Assembly: GCA_023386885.1 (NCBI GenBank)
Contig: JAEWIX010000023.1
Location: forward strand, 4,042 to 68,041
From: Pseudomonadota bacterium
GTDB taxonomy: Bacteria > Pseudomonadota > Alphaproteobacteria > Rhizobiales > Xanthobacteraceae
Direction of reading: 5' to 3'
DNA: 64,000 nt
Shown here: one piece after another, positions 23,884 to 32,944 of the stretch
Position numbering within the stretch: position 1 is the first letter of the stretch
How the letters are laid out: each line of letters opens with the position of its first letter
Program-made: the position numbers and the translations under genes
The notes under the pieces: model-generated
The model's input: the letters and a program-made list of their open reading frames with translations, nothing else
Told to the model about the DNA's origin: nothing
The model's database searches: none

Positions 23884-25497
23884 GTGAGCGACGAACTGCG
23901 CGCGCGGGGGTTTCATCTGCCCGACGACGTCGTGGGCTTGACGGTATTCGACCTGATCGCGCGGCAGGCGAAATCTCGCCCCCAGGCACTGGCGATCTGC
24001 GCGACGTCGATCTTCGGTGGCGAGCATCGGCTCGGTTATGGCGATATGCTGCAACGAACGATGCGGCTGGCGGCCGGGATGATGCGCCTTGGTCTCGCGC
24101 CGGGTGCGCGTGTGGGCCTGATGATGAACAACGATGCGGCTCTTGAAGCCTGCCTGACCATGATCGCGTTGCATCGATTGGGGTTGGTCGTGGTGCCGGT
24201 GAACACGCGGTTTGCTCCGGACGAAATCGTCTATGTGCTGAACAAAGCGGGATGCGCCGCGATCGTTGCCGCCAGCGAGTTCCTGCCGTTACTGACCGAG
24301 TTGAAGCCGAGAATCGCGCCCCTCCGACAGGTGGTCGCGATCGGCGACGCGGTGCCGCCGGGGGCCATCGACTGGCGTCACCTCGCGACCCCGGATGTCG
24401 AGCTTGACGACATCCGCTGGCCGACGATCTCTCCCGACGCGATATCCGAGATATTGTTCACGTCCGGTACGACGGCGCATCCCAAGGGCGCTGTGATGAC
24501 GCACGCGCGCAGCGTCGCGTCCGCGTATGGCTTTGCCTCGGCGATGAGTCTCGGCCCCGATGACATATTCCAGAGCTTCTTTCCGTTTTTTACGACGGCG
24601 CAGCTGCACTGCGTGCTGTTGCCTTCGTGGTGGGCTGGCGCGGCCGCGGTGCTCGACGCGCGTTTCGATATCCCGGAAATTATCGACCGTATGCAGCGAT
24701 TGCGCACGACCAAATATATCGGCGCGCCGACCTTCTACATTTTCCTGCTCGATGCCTACGATCCGTCGCGGCACGATCTGTCGTCCGTCCGGATATTCGA
24801 CTATGGCGGGGCTTCGATGCCGGTCGAGGTTATTCGCCGCCTCGCGAATCGATTCCCCGATGTCGAGCTGCGACAGACATACGGGATGACCGAAAGTGGA
24901 CCATCCGGCACGGTGCTGCTCGGCACGCATAGTTTATCGAAATTGGGGTCCGTCGGTCAGCCGTGGCCGCTGACGGATGTGCGCATCGTCGGTGACGCCG
25001 AGGAGATACTGCCGCCGGATACGCGAGGTGAAATCGAAGTCCGCAGCCCGGCCGTGATGCGCGAATACTTCGGCGAGCCGAAGCTCACGGCAGACACATT
25101 CCATGATGGTTGGCTGCGAACCGGCGATATTGGCTACCTCGACAGCGATGGCTTCCTTTACCATGTTGATCGGAAGAAAGACATGATCATTCGCGGCGGC
25201 CACAACATCGGTTCGCTTGAGGTCGAGGACGTCTTTTATCGTCATCCCGACGTCATCGATGCTGCCGTTATCTCCGTCCCGCATCCCAAGCTCGGCGAGG
25301 ATATTCACGCTTTTGTCGTCCGCAAGCCGGGCGCGAGGATGACGGTCGATGAGTTGCGCGATTTTTGTGCCGACAAGCTCGCCGATTACAAAATTCCGCG
25401 CCGCATCAGTTTTGTCGCGACCTTGCCGCGCGGACCGATGGGAAAAGTCCTCAAAACCGAATTGCGCGCGCAGGCGCCTCATTCCGCATGGAAGTAA
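23884..25497 (+). CDS. AMP-forming acyl-CoA synthetase
   Basis: A 537-residue adenylate-forming ligase starting at GTG 23884. Motifs: ILFTSGTTAHPKGAVMTH (A3), TYGMTESG (A5), WLRTGDIGYLD (A7), DRKKDMIIRGGHNIGSLEVED (A8), and GPMGKVLK (A10 Lys). It heads a five-gene plus-strand operon with a hydratase, an SDR, an acyl-CoA dehydrogenase and a binding protein. This order fits import, activation and beta-oxidation-like degradation of one substrate family. Confidence 0.85.
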   Translation: MSDELRARGFHLPDDVVGLTVFDLIARQAKSRPQALAICATSIFGGEHRLGYGDMLQRTMRLAAGMMRLGLAPGARVGLMMNNDAALEACLTMIALHRLGLVVVPVNTRFAPDEIVYVLNKAGCAAIVAASEFLPLLTELKPRIAPLRQVVAIGDAVPPGAIDWRHLATPDVELDDIRWPTISPDAISEILFTSGTTAHPKGAVMTHARSVASAYGFASAMSLGPDDIFQSFFPFFTTAQLHCVLLPSWWAGAAAVLDARFDIPEIIDRMQRLRTTKYIGAPTFYIFLLDAYDPSRHDLSSVRIFDYGGASMPVEVIRRLANRFPDVELRQTYGMTESGPSGTVLLGTHSLSKLGSVGQPWPLTDVRIVGDAEEILPPDTRGEIEVRSPAVMREYFGEPKLTADTFHDGWLRTGDIGYLDSDGFLYHVDRKKDMIIRGGHNIGSLEVEDVFYRHPDVIDAAVISVPHPKLGEDIHAFVVRKPGARMTVDELRDFCADKLADYKIPRRISFVATLPRGPMGKVLKTELRAQAPHSAWK

Positions 25498-25514
25498 CAG
25501 AACAGGTTGATCAG

Positions 25515-26315
25515 ATGGATCAAAAGAAATACCAGGCCATTCGCTTCAGTCGAAGAGGGCGGGTTCTCGAACTGACAATGGACAGGCCGGCAACGCTCAA
25601 TGCGGTGGATGCGACGCTTCATCGTGAACTGTCTCAGGTATTTACCGACGCCGCGCTTGATCCGGATTCGGATGTGATCGTTCTGACCGGCGCGGGCCGT
25701 GCCTTCTGTGCTGGCGGCGATGTCAGCTGGATGCAGGATGCGATCGATCAACCGGAAAGCTTCGAGCAGACCGTTGCGGAAGCCAAGGCCATCATTTTCT
25801 CGATGCTCGATTGCGAGAAGCCGCTGATCGCCAAAATCAACGGACCGGCGGTCGGTCTGGGGGCGACCATCGCGCTGTTCTGCGATGTTTCCTTCGCCGA
25901 CGAAAATACCTACATCGCTGATCCTCACGTTTCCATTGGCATGGTGGCCGGTGATGGCGGCGCGGTGATCTGGCCGCATCTGATCGGATTCGCACGCGCC
26001 AAGGAGTTCCTGATGACGGGCGATCGCGTCTCCGCGCATCGGGCGGCGGAGATCGGCCTCATCAATCACGCCGTCGCGGCTGACAGCCTGAATGCCGACG
26101 TCGATGCGTTCGCGGATCGCCTCGCCAACGGAGCCACCAAGGCGATCCGCTGGACCAAGACGACCGTGAACATCGCGCTGAAACAACTGGCGCACAGCAT
26201 GATGGATACGGGATTGGCCTATGAGGCGCTGACCAACATCAGCGACGATCACAAGCGGCTCGTGAAGGCCTTCCGCGAACGTTCCGCCGCGAAGCCGGCC
26301 AGGGCCGTGTCGTGA
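25515..26315 (+). CDS. Enoyl-CoA hydratase/isomerase family protein
   Basis: About 266 residues with the crotonase signatures VIVLTGAGRAFCAGGDVSWM and INGPAVGLGATIALFCD. The ATG at 25515 has a CAGG motif about eight bases upstream; an ATG at 25488, overlapping the ligase gene, is an alternative. It sits between the ligase and the SDR gene and overlaps the SDR start by one base. It likely hydrates the enoyl-CoA formed by the dehydrogenase two genes downstream. Confidence 0.85.
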   Translation: MDQKKYQAIRFSRRGRVLELTMDRPATLNAVDATLHRELSQVFTDAALDPDSDVIVLTGAGRAFCAGGDVSWMQDAIDQPESFEQTVAEAKAIIFSMLDCEKPLIAKINGPAVGLGATIALFCDVSFADENTYIADPHVSIGMVAGDGGAVIWPHLIGFARAKEFLMTGDRVSAHRAAEIGLINHAVAADSLNADVDAFADRLANGATKAIRWTKTTVNIALKQLAHSMMDTGLAYEALTNISDDHKRLVKAFRERSAAKPARAVS

Positions 26316-27079
26316 TGTCGATGCGTCTGGATGGAAAGGCCGCCCTTGTCACCGGTGCGGCCGGGGGCATCGGACTGGCGATCGCCCGCCGGCTCAGCGC
26401 GGATGGCGCGCGCGTGGCCATCGCCGATCGCGATGCCGCGCGCTTGCAAACCGCGATCGCGGAATTGCCGGGCGACGCCGTCGCGCTTGTCGCGGACATC
26501 TCGTCCGAGGCTGGCGTCGATGCGATGATCGCCGATGCGGTCACCCGTCTTGGTCAGCTTGATATTCTCGTCAACAATGCCGGCCTCGCCGAGCCGATTG
26601 CCCGCACCGTCGACCAGCAATTGTCGGATTGGGAACGGGTGATCGATGTCAACTTGCGTGGCACCTATCTGGCCTGCCGCGCTTTCGGCCGCCACGCTCT
26701 GCCGCGACGGGCCGGCGGCGCCGTCGTCAATATCGGCTCGGTCGCCGGCCTGGGCGGAATTCCGAGTTCTAACGGATACGGTGTTTCGAAGGCGGCGGTC
26801 GCGCACCTGACGCGAAACCTCGCCTGTGAGTGGGCCACCAGGGGCGTTCGGGTCAATTGCGTTGCGCCGGGCTATATCGAGGCGCCGATGGCAATCGAGA
26901 TGTTCGCGAATGTCCACGTGGATCGAAGTCGTATCGAGCAACGACTGCCGATGCAACGGTTGGGGCAGGCCAACGAGATCGCCGCCGCCGTCGCGTTCCT
27001 GGTGTCGAACGACGCCTCCTACATCACGGGCGTCACCTTGCCGGTCGATGGCGGCTGGTGCGCTTATGGAGGTCCGTAG
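26315..27079 (+). CDS. Short-chain dehydrogenase/reductase
   Basis: A classical SDR of about 254 residues. The nucleotide motif is TGAAGGIG (about residues 14-21), the NNAG motif is present in ILVNNAGLA, and the active site is Ser (NIGSVAG) with YGVSK as the Tyr-x3-Lys pair. It ends with the usual ITGVTLPVDGGW. The TGATG overlap with the previous gene decides the start. In this setting it should oxidise a hydroxyacyl-CoA to a ketoacyl-CoA. Confidence 0.85.
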   Translation: MSMRLDGKAALVTGAAGGIGLAIARRLSADGARVAIADRDAARLQTAIAELPGDAVALVADISSEAGVDAMIADAVTRLGQLDILVNNAGLAEPIARTVDQQLSDWERVIDVNLRGTYLACRAFGRHALPRRAGGAVVNIGSVAGLGGIPSSNGYGVSKAAVAHLTRNLACEWATRGVRVNCVAPGYIEAPMAIEMFANVHVDRSRIEQRLPMQRLGQANEIAAAVAFLVSNDASYITGVTLPVDGGWCAYGGP

Positions 27080-27081
27080 CC

Positions 27082-28239
27082 GTGTCCGCGATCACCTCAC
27101 CGCATGGCATCGATGACAGCGTCGCGGAAGACATCGCGGCGGTTCGCGAGTCGGTTCGTCGTTTTATCGATGCGGAAATCGCACCGCATTATGCGGACTG
27201 GGAGCGCGTCGGCCATGTGCCCCGCGATCTCTGGCACAAGATGGGCGCGGCGGGTTTTCTTTGTGCCGGAATCCCGGAGCAGTACGGCGGAGGCGGCGCC
27301 GATCTGCGTGTGGCGCTCGCCATCGTCGAGGAGTTCACGCGCTCGCTCTATGCCCTGCCGGGGTTCTATACGCATTCCGAAATTATCGTGCCCTACATCC
27401 TGCGCTACGGCACGGAGGCGCAGAAGCGATATTGGCTGCCGCGTTGCGCGAGCGGTGAGACCGTCACCTCCATCGCGATGACCGAGCCAGATGCCGGCAG
27501 CGATCTCAAGGGGACCCGCACGGCCGCGCGGCGCGACCGCGACGAATTCATTATCGACGGTCAGAAGACGTTCATCACCAACGGTTTCCACGCCGACCTG
27601 GTGATCGTTCTGGCGGCTACTCAAGGTGCCGCGGGAAAAGCCGGAAAGTCGCTCCTGCTGGTTGAAGCGGAGCGCGCGGGATTCAGCCGTGGACGCATCC
27701 TCGACAAGGTCGGCCAGCGCGCGCAGGATACCACCGAACTGTTCTTCGAAGGCGTCCGGATTCCGGCCGACAATCTGCTGGGCGAGCTTGGCAAGGGATT
27801 GTCGTACCTGATGGCGCAATTGCCGCGCGAACGGCTGGCGGTGGGTGTCGCGGCGATCGCCGGCGCGGAAACGGTTCTGGAGCGTACGTGCGACTACACG
27901 CGGCAGCGAAAGGCGTTCGGTCAGCCGATCAGTGAATTCCAGCATCTGCGTTTCAGGCTGGCCGAGTTGAAGACGTCGGTGACGGTCGCGCGCGCTTTCC
28001 TCGAGCAGTGCATTCGCAAATTCGAGGCCGGCCATCTGCCCGCCGACGAGGCGGCGATGTGCAAGTACTGGCTCACCGACGTCGAGGCGAACGTCGTCGA
28101 CCAGTGCGTCCAGATGCACGGCGGCTGCGGTTACATGCGGGAATATCCCGTCGCGCGCGCTTATGCCGACATCCGCGGCCAGCGCATCTACGCCGGAACC
28201 AACGAAATCATGAAGGAGATCATCGCTCGCGCCATGTAG
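27082..28239 (+). CDS. Acyl-CoA dehydrogenase
   Basis: A 385-residue flavoprotein from GTG 27082, with GGAGG nine bases upstream. Family patterns: GGGADLRVALAIVEE, AMTEPDAGSDLKG (FAD/substrate loop), FITNG, the C-terminal RQRKAFGQPISEFQ, MHGGCGYMREYPVARAYAD and the end RIYAGTNEIMKEI. The usual catalytic Glu position cannot be fixed by eye. It introduces the first double bond in the acyl-CoA of the pathway encoded here. Confidence 0.85.
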   Translation: MSAITSPHGIDDSVAEDIAAVRESVRRFIDAEIAPHYADWERVGHVPRDLWHKMGAAGFLCAGIPEQYGGGGADLRVALAIVEEFTRSLYALPGFYTHSEIIVPYILRYGTEAQKRYWLPRCASGETVTSIAMTEPDAGSDLKGTRTAARRDRDEFIIDGQKTFITNGFHADLVIVLAATQGAAGKAGKSLLLVEAERAGFSRGRILDKVGQRAQDTTELFFEGVRIPADNLLGELGKGLSYLMAQLPRERLAVGVAAIAGAETVLERTCDYTRQRKAFGQPISEFQHLRFRLAELKTSVTVARAFLEQCIRKFEAGHLPADEAAMCKYWLTDVEANVVDQCVQMHGGCGYMREYPVARAYADIRGQRIYAGTNEIMKEIIARAM

Positions 28240-28277
28240 CCGCGCGAGCGCCAGATCAAACATCAGGGGAGTGAGCT

Positions 28278-29474
28278 ATGAGGATATTCGCAGGAGTCTT
28301 TGGAGGGGTGCTGGCTTTGAGCACTCTTGTCGGTCCGGCGCAGGCGCAGGCGCCGGGTGTCACGGCGACGGAAATATTGCTCGGCAATACGGCGCCTTAT
28401 AGCGGACCAGCCTCGGCCTATGCGACCATCGCCAAAACCGGCATCGCCTATTTTGATATGGTCAACGAGAAGGGCGGCATTCACGGCCGCAAGGTTAAAA
28501 TCCTGAGCCTCGATGACGGCTTCACGCCGGCCAAGGCGATTGAACAAACCCGCAAGCTGGTGGAATCCGACGAGGTTCTTGCGATCTTCATGCCCATTGG
28601 TACGCCGACATCCTCGGCGACGCAGGCCTACCTCAACGGCAAGAAGGTGCCTCAGGTGTTCGTCTCGTCGGGCGCGAGCCGATGGAATCAGCCTGACAAG
28701 TTCCCTTGGACGATCGCCTGGAACGCCGACTATATCAGCGAGGGCAGGGCCTATGGCCGCTACATCCTGAAGAATGTGGAATCGCCCAAGATCGGCGTGC
28801 TTTATCAGAGCGACGACTACGGCAAGGATATTCTTCGCGGCCTCAAGGAAGGGCTTGGCGATAAAACCGATCTGATCGTTTCGGCGATTTCGTATGAACT
28901 GACCGAAGCGACGATCGAGTCGCAGATCTCGACGCTGAAAGCCTCGGGCGCCAACGTCTTCCTCTCGGCAACAACGCCAAAGTTCGCCGCGCAGTCGATA
29001 CGTGCGGTTCGGGCGCGCAACTGGGCGCCATTGTTTATTCTGCCCAGCGTCAGCAACTCCGTCGATCCTGTGTTGTCGGGCGGTGGTCTGGAAAATTCGG
29101 TCGGCATTCTTTCGTCATCTTACGTCAAACAGCCCACCGACCCGCAATGGCAAGACGATCCCGAGTTCAAAGCGTGGACCGCATTCATGGATAAATACTA
29201 TCCGCAGGGATCAAAGGTCGATTGGCTCAACGCCTATGCGTATGGCATGGCCTACGCGATGCATCAGGCGCTCGAGCAGGCGGGCCCCGCTCTGACGCGG
29301 GATTCCTTGAAGAAGGCGATTGAACGGATTCATGACATGCGGGTGCCGATGTTGCTGCCGGGCATCAACATCAGTGTGACCGATAAGGATCACGGCCCCA
29401 TCAAGGCCCTTCAGATGCTGCGCTTCAACGGCAAGACCTGGGACATCGTGGGAGATCTGGTGGCGACGAAATGA
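28278..29474 (+). CDS. Branched-chain amino acid-type ABC transporter binding protein
   Basis: A 398-residue periplasmic binding protein with a signal peptide (about 1-24, AQAQ-A) and the opening VTATEILLGNTAPYSGPAS. It is a distinct subfamily from the other two binding proteins in the window. It is the last gene in the ligase-hydratase-SDR-dehydrogenase operon, 38 bases after the dehydrogenase, so its ligand is probably the pathway substrate. Confidence 0.85.
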   Translation: MRIFAGVFGGVLALSTLVGPAQAQAPGVTATEILLGNTAPYSGPASAYATIAKTGIAYFDMVNEKGGIHGRKVKILSLDDGFTPAKAIEQTRKLVESDEVLAIFMPIGTPTSSATQAYLNGKKVPQVFVSSGASRWNQPDKFPWTIAWNADYISEGRAYGRYILKNVESPKIGVLYQSDDYGKDILRGLKEGLGDKTDLIVSAISYELTEATIESQISTLKASGANVFLSATTPKFAAQSIRAVRARNWAPLFILPSVSNSVDPVLSGGGLENSVGILSSSYVKQPTDPQWQDDPEFKAWTAFMDKYYPQGSKVDWLNAYAYGMAYAMHQALEQAGPALTRDSLKKAIERIHDMRVPMLLPGINISVTDKDHGPIKALQMLRFNGKTWDIVGDLVATK

Positions 29475-29505
29475 GGTTCGGCGTCGCGTGGGGCGTGCTG
29501 CCATT

Positions 29506-29543
29506 GTAGTGGCGCACGTCCCGCGTAGTGGCGCACGTCCCGC
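29506..29543. repeat. Two perfect tandem copies of a 19 bp unit
   Basis: GTAGTGGCGCACGTCCCGC occurs twice head to tail (29506-29524 and 29525-29543), between the ends of two convergent transcripts. It is probably a slippage-type duplication; no function is apparent. Confidence 0.8.
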
Positions 29544-29619
29544 TTGATCGGCCGCGTGGGTTCCGCGGTGGAAGTGCGCGCCGTTGATCGCGGCGCTGGC
29601 GAAGCAAAGCAACGATCCG

Positions 29620-30120
29620 TCAATCGTCGGACGTCGTGATCCAGACACGATCCTGATCGCGAACCATTCGAAGCAGGACGTCCCAGAATGTCTTCATATC
29701 CTTTTTGGAAACGTCGGCGAGGCTCTTCTCGATATGTTCGTACTGCAACTTGGCGAGCTGACGGCAAAGGCGGATGCCCTTTGCAGTCGGATAGTTGCAG
29801 CGATGCCGACGATCCTGCTGTCCGGGCCTCTGTTCAATGAGCTCCATCCGCGTGAGTTGATTGATTGTTCGCGATAGCGCCTGGTTGGTGATGCGCAATA
29901 TCGACAGCAGTTCGTTGACGGTGATCCCGGGTTGCTGCACGACGAAATAGAGGACGCGATGATGGGGCCGGCCGAGCTGATGCTTCGCCAGCACGCGGTT
30001 CGCCAGATCGGCCATCTCCATGTGAACGTAGAAGACAAGTTCGAGAGTGCGATGGAGCGGTTGCTCCTTGCCGAGGTTGGAGGATTTGTCACCACGCGGG
30101 CTGGCTGTTTTTTGCAGCAT
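29620..30120 (-). CDS. MarR-family transcriptional regulator
   Basis: A 166-residue winged-helix regulator: helices at GRPHHRVLYFVVQQPGITV, recognition region SILRITNQALSRTINQL, and the wing ELIEQRPGQQDRR. It follows the AhpD-like gene by eight bases, so the two form an operon. The matching operator is the 21 bp palindrome at 30739-30759, before the AhpD-like gene and the divergent transporter operon. Members are commonly inactivated by aromatic acids or their CoA esters. Confidence 0.85.
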   Translation of the reverse strand: MLQKTASPRGDKSSNLGKEQPLHRTLELVFYVHMEMADLANRVLAKHQLGRPHHRVLYFVVQQPGITVNELLSILRITNQALSRTINQLTRMELIEQRPGQQDRRHRCNYPTAKGIRLCRQLAKLQYEHIEKSLADVSKKDMKTFWDVLLRMVRDQDRVWITTSDD

Positions 30121-30128
30121 TCGCGTCC

Positions 30129-30722
30129 TTACCCCTTGCGTCTGTCGCGAAAGAATTCGTCGGGTCGAAGCCAGTGGACGCGCTCTGCGAAAGCTGCCGG
30201 CTCAGCTTCAAGATCGCTTCCATTTAGGGAATTCCAGCGGTTAAACCAACCAAATAGTGAAATGGTCCCAAGTATTTCGAGGAGGTGGTCTTCCGTATGG
30301 TGCATCTTCGCGGCGGCGAACAGCGCCTTCGCGGGACGCGTCAGATCACCACCGGCGCCGGCGAGCGCGAGCGCGGCGCGCTCTGCGGGGGTGAACGACG
30401 CGGACAGTTCATAGTCCGGCAAGGCGGCGATCTTGTCGTCCGGCGCCCCGGCATGTGCGGCCGCATGAGCCGCGTGGGCCGCGCTATAGCGGCAACCGGC
30501 GACGCGACTTGTTTCGGCGGCGAGAAGAAACCGGAATGCTTCCGGCAGATGGCCGTCGCCACGAATGGTGACGCGTACCAGTCCCAGCACGGCGTCGAGC
30601 AGTCCCGGGCGCTTGGCCATCGTGAACAGGGCGTTGGGCCGATACCCAACGAAATCGATCAGGGATTGAAGTTCGGAATTGAGTGTCTCGCCGGTCGCGG
30701 CAAGGGGGGCAATCTCGGCCAT
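30129..30722 (-). CDS. Carboxymuconolactone decarboxylase / AhpD-like protein
   Basis: A 197-residue all-helical protein of the CMD/AhpD superfamily. The active-site segment reads AGCRYSAAHAAHAA, where relatives have CRYCxAHxAH: the second Cys is Ser. Without the Cys pair, peroxidase-type redox activity is doubtful. It is first in an operon with the MarR gene. Confidence 0.8.
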   Translation of the reverse strand: MAEIAPLAATGETLNSELQSLIDFVGYRPNALFTMAKRPGLLDAVLGLVRVTIRGDGHLPEAFRFLLAAETSRVAGCRYSAAHAAHAAAHAGAPDDKIAALPDYELSASFTPAERAALALAGAGGDLTRPAKALFAAAKMHHTEDHLLEILGTISLFGWFNRWNSLNGSDLEAEPAAFAERVHWLRPDEFFRDRRKG

Positions 30723-30738
30723 TTCACGCTCCTCAGTT

Positions 30739-30759
30739 TATATCAACAATATTGATATA
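30739..30759. promoter_or_regulatory. 21 bp palindromic operator, probably for MarR
   Basis: TATATCAA-CAATA-TTGATATA has perfect 8 bp arms around five bases, the size and symmetry typical of MarR sites. It lies between the AhpD-MarR operon (minus) and the binding-protein/LivHMGF operon (plus), 16 bases before the first and 73 before the second. MarR probably controls both. Confidence 0.7.
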
Positions 30760-30832
30760 TTGCAGAATCGGTGATAATTCCAAATCGGTCGATCGCGCGA
30801 AAAGACGCTCGCACCAAGCTATGGGAGGCAAC

Positions 30833-32020
30833 ATGATGCGTTTTCCTGCAACGGTTGGTTTATTACTGGCGCTGGTGTTCGGCGGCGCACTGGTCCCGTC
30901 TGCCAAGGCGCAGACGCCGGACAAGTTTCGTATTGCCGGCGTCATTCCGCTGAGTGGCGCCTGGGGGATCATCGGCGAAAACATGCGTCGCGGTGTTACG
31001 ATCGCCATCGAGGAACGGGGCGGCCAGGTTCTCGGCAAGCCGATCGAGATGGTTTGGGAGGACACTGAAACTTCTTCCCAGGTCGCCGTGCAGAAGGCGA
31101 CCCGCGCGCTGGCGCAGGGTGCCCAGACCATTTTCGGCGAGGTCTCGTCAGGATCGACGCTCGCGATCATGAAGCTGACGGGGCAGCGCAAGGTGCCGCT
31201 GATCGTGACGCTGTCGGCGGATGAGCGGATCACGGGCGCTGATGGCAATCGCTACACGTTCCGCACTTCGAATACCGTGCCGATGGAAAACGCGATGATC
31301 GGCGAGTTCGCGAAGCGCCAGTCCGTGAAGAAGATGTACGGCATTATCGCGAACTATCAGGTCGGCCGGGATATGTGGACGGCGTTGAAGGCCGATCTGC
31401 AGAGCAAGGGGATCGATGTCGTCGGCGAGGAGTTCGCGCCGATCGGGTCGAAAGACTATTCGATCATTCTCGACAAGGCCGTGAAATCAGGCGCGGACGG
31501 TCTGGCGTTGATCGTTGTCGGCGGCGACGTCGTGACTGCGTTGAAGCAGGGCGGCGAAATCAACCTTCCGAAACGGATGAAAGTGATCGGAACGATGCTG
31601 ATGGACGAGACGCTCGGCCAGGCCATCGGCCCGGCAGGCTCGCTCGGCGTCAACTCGACGCTTCGCTATCACTTCACGCAGGATACGCCGCGTAACAAGA
31701 AGTTCGTGGCGGCGTACAAGGCGAAATACGGCGAGCTTCCGAGTCAGTATGCCGGCGAGGCCTATGACGGCATGAGTTGGTGGCTCGATACGGTTGAGAG
31801 CACCAAGGTCTGGGACAAGGAAAAGTGGGTCGATGCCTTCCGTGCCAGTCTTCGCGAAGATTCGGTCGAGGGCGTGAAGCGGATGCGGTCTTGTGAAAAT
31901 CAGGCCGAGCAGATTGGTCTTTTCGGTACGGCCGTCGCCGGTGCCGAAGGCGGACCGGCGGTGACGATGAAGGTGGTGGAAACCTTCCCGGCCTCCGCGC
32001 TGTTCAAGCCTTGTCCCTAG
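30833..32020 (+). CDS. Branched-chain amino acid-type ABC transporter binding protein
   Basis: A 395-residue periplasmic binding protein with a signal peptide (about 1-25, SAKAQ) and the start FRIAGVIPLSGAWGIIGENM. GGGAGG before the ATG at 30833 supports this start. It is the first gene of a complete Liv-type ABC operon (permeases and ATPases follow on the same strand) and so is the dedicated binding protein of that transporter. Confidence 0.9.
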   Translation: MMRFPATVGLLLALVFGGALVPSAKAQTPDKFRIAGVIPLSGAWGIIGENMRRGVTIAIEERGGQVLGKPIEMVWEDTETSSQVAVQKATRALAQGAQTIFGEVSSGSTLAIMKLTGQRKVPLIVTLSADERITGADGNRYTFRTSNTVPMENAMIGEFAKRQSVKKMYGIIANYQVGRDMWTALKADLQSKGIDVVGEEFAPIGSKDYSIILDKAVKSGADGLALIVVGGDVVTALKQGGEINLPKRMKVIGTMLMDETLGQAIGPAGSLGVNSTLRYHFTQDTPRNKKFVAAYKAKYGELPSQYAGEAYDGMSWWLDTVESTKVWDKEKWVDAFRASLREDSVEGVKRMRSCENQAEQIGLFGTAVAGAEGGPAVTMKVVETFPASALFKPCP

Positions 32021-32086
32021 CGTCGTTCCGCCACGCATGAGCGGCCGTCTTGCCGTTTCATGCGTGGCCCGTCTCCGGGAGCCGCA

Positions 32087-32944
32087 ATGTCTACATTTGT
32101 GATAGGCCTCAGCATCGCCATGCTGCTGTTTCTGCTGTCGGCGGGGTTGACGTTGATTTTCGGAATGTTGGGGATCATCAACTTCGCCCACGGCGCGGTA
32201 TACATGCTCGGCGCCTATGTCGCCTATCAGGTGGCGGCGACGACGCAAAACTTCTGGCTCGCGCTCTGTGTGGCGCCGCTGGTGCTGGGCGTGGTCGGGG
32301 CGATCATCGAACGTCTCGTGCTTCGCCCGATCTACGATCGGCCGCATGAGTTTCAACTGCTTGCAACGTTCGGGTTGATCCTCGTTCTCGAGGAGGCGGT
32401 GCGGATGATCTGGGGTCTCCAGCTTCACAGCATCGCGACGCCTCCGGGGCTGTCAGGCAGCGTCCATCTCTTCGGCAGCGATATTTCGAAGTATCGGCTT
32501 TTCGTGGTGGTGTTTGGAGCCGCGATGGTCGCCCTGCTGTTTCTCGGCATTGAACGGACGCGGCTTGGTCTCATTCTGCGGGCGAGCAGCAACAACGCCG
32601 GCATGGCGGAAATGCTTGGCGTCGAGGTCGGACGGGTGAGAACCACCATCTTTGCCCTCGGAACGGCGCTGGCGGGGATCGGCGGAGCAATCGCCGGCCC
32701 CATGCTGCCGATCCAGCTTCAAATGGGATTCTCGGTGATCCTCGATTGCTTCATCGTCATCATCATTGGAGGGCTGGGCAACATTCGCGGCGCTGTCGTC
32801 GGCGCGCTGTTGATCGGCATGACCAGGGCCTACGGCCAGCAATACGCCGCCGAGTGGATCGATATCGCGACATATGGGGTGCTGGTGGTGACGTTGCTGG
32901 TCCGTCCGCAGGGGCTGTTCGGAATAAGGCTCCGCACCGCATGA
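32087..32944 (+). CDS. livH: LivH-type ABC transporter permease
   Basis: A 285-residue permease with about eight membrane segments. Family markers are LSAGLTLIFGMLGIINFAHGA near the N-terminus and the cytoplasmic loop LGVEVGRVRTTIFALGTALAGIGGAIAGP. GGGAG before ATG 32087 supports the start. It overlaps the next gene by four bases (ATGA). It forms the inner-membrane channel together with LivM. Confidence 0.9.
   Translation: MSTFVIGLSIAMLLFLLSAGLTLIFGMLGIINFAHGAVYMLGAYVAYQVAATTQNFWLALCVAPLVLGVVGAIIERLVLRPIYDRPHEFQLLATFGLILVLEEAVRMIWGLQLHSIATPPGLSGSVHLFGSDISKYRLFVVVFGAAMVALLFLGIERTRLGLILRASSNNAGMAEMLGVEVGRVRTTIFALGTALAGIGGAIAGPMLPIQLQMGFSVILDCFIVIIIGGLGNIRGAVVGALLIGMTRAYGQQYAAEWIDIATYGVLVVTLLVRPQGLFGIRLRTA

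Noticed and set aside
29506..29543. Short CRISPR-like array
   Set aside because: Only two units, with no spacer between them, and no cas genes in the window.
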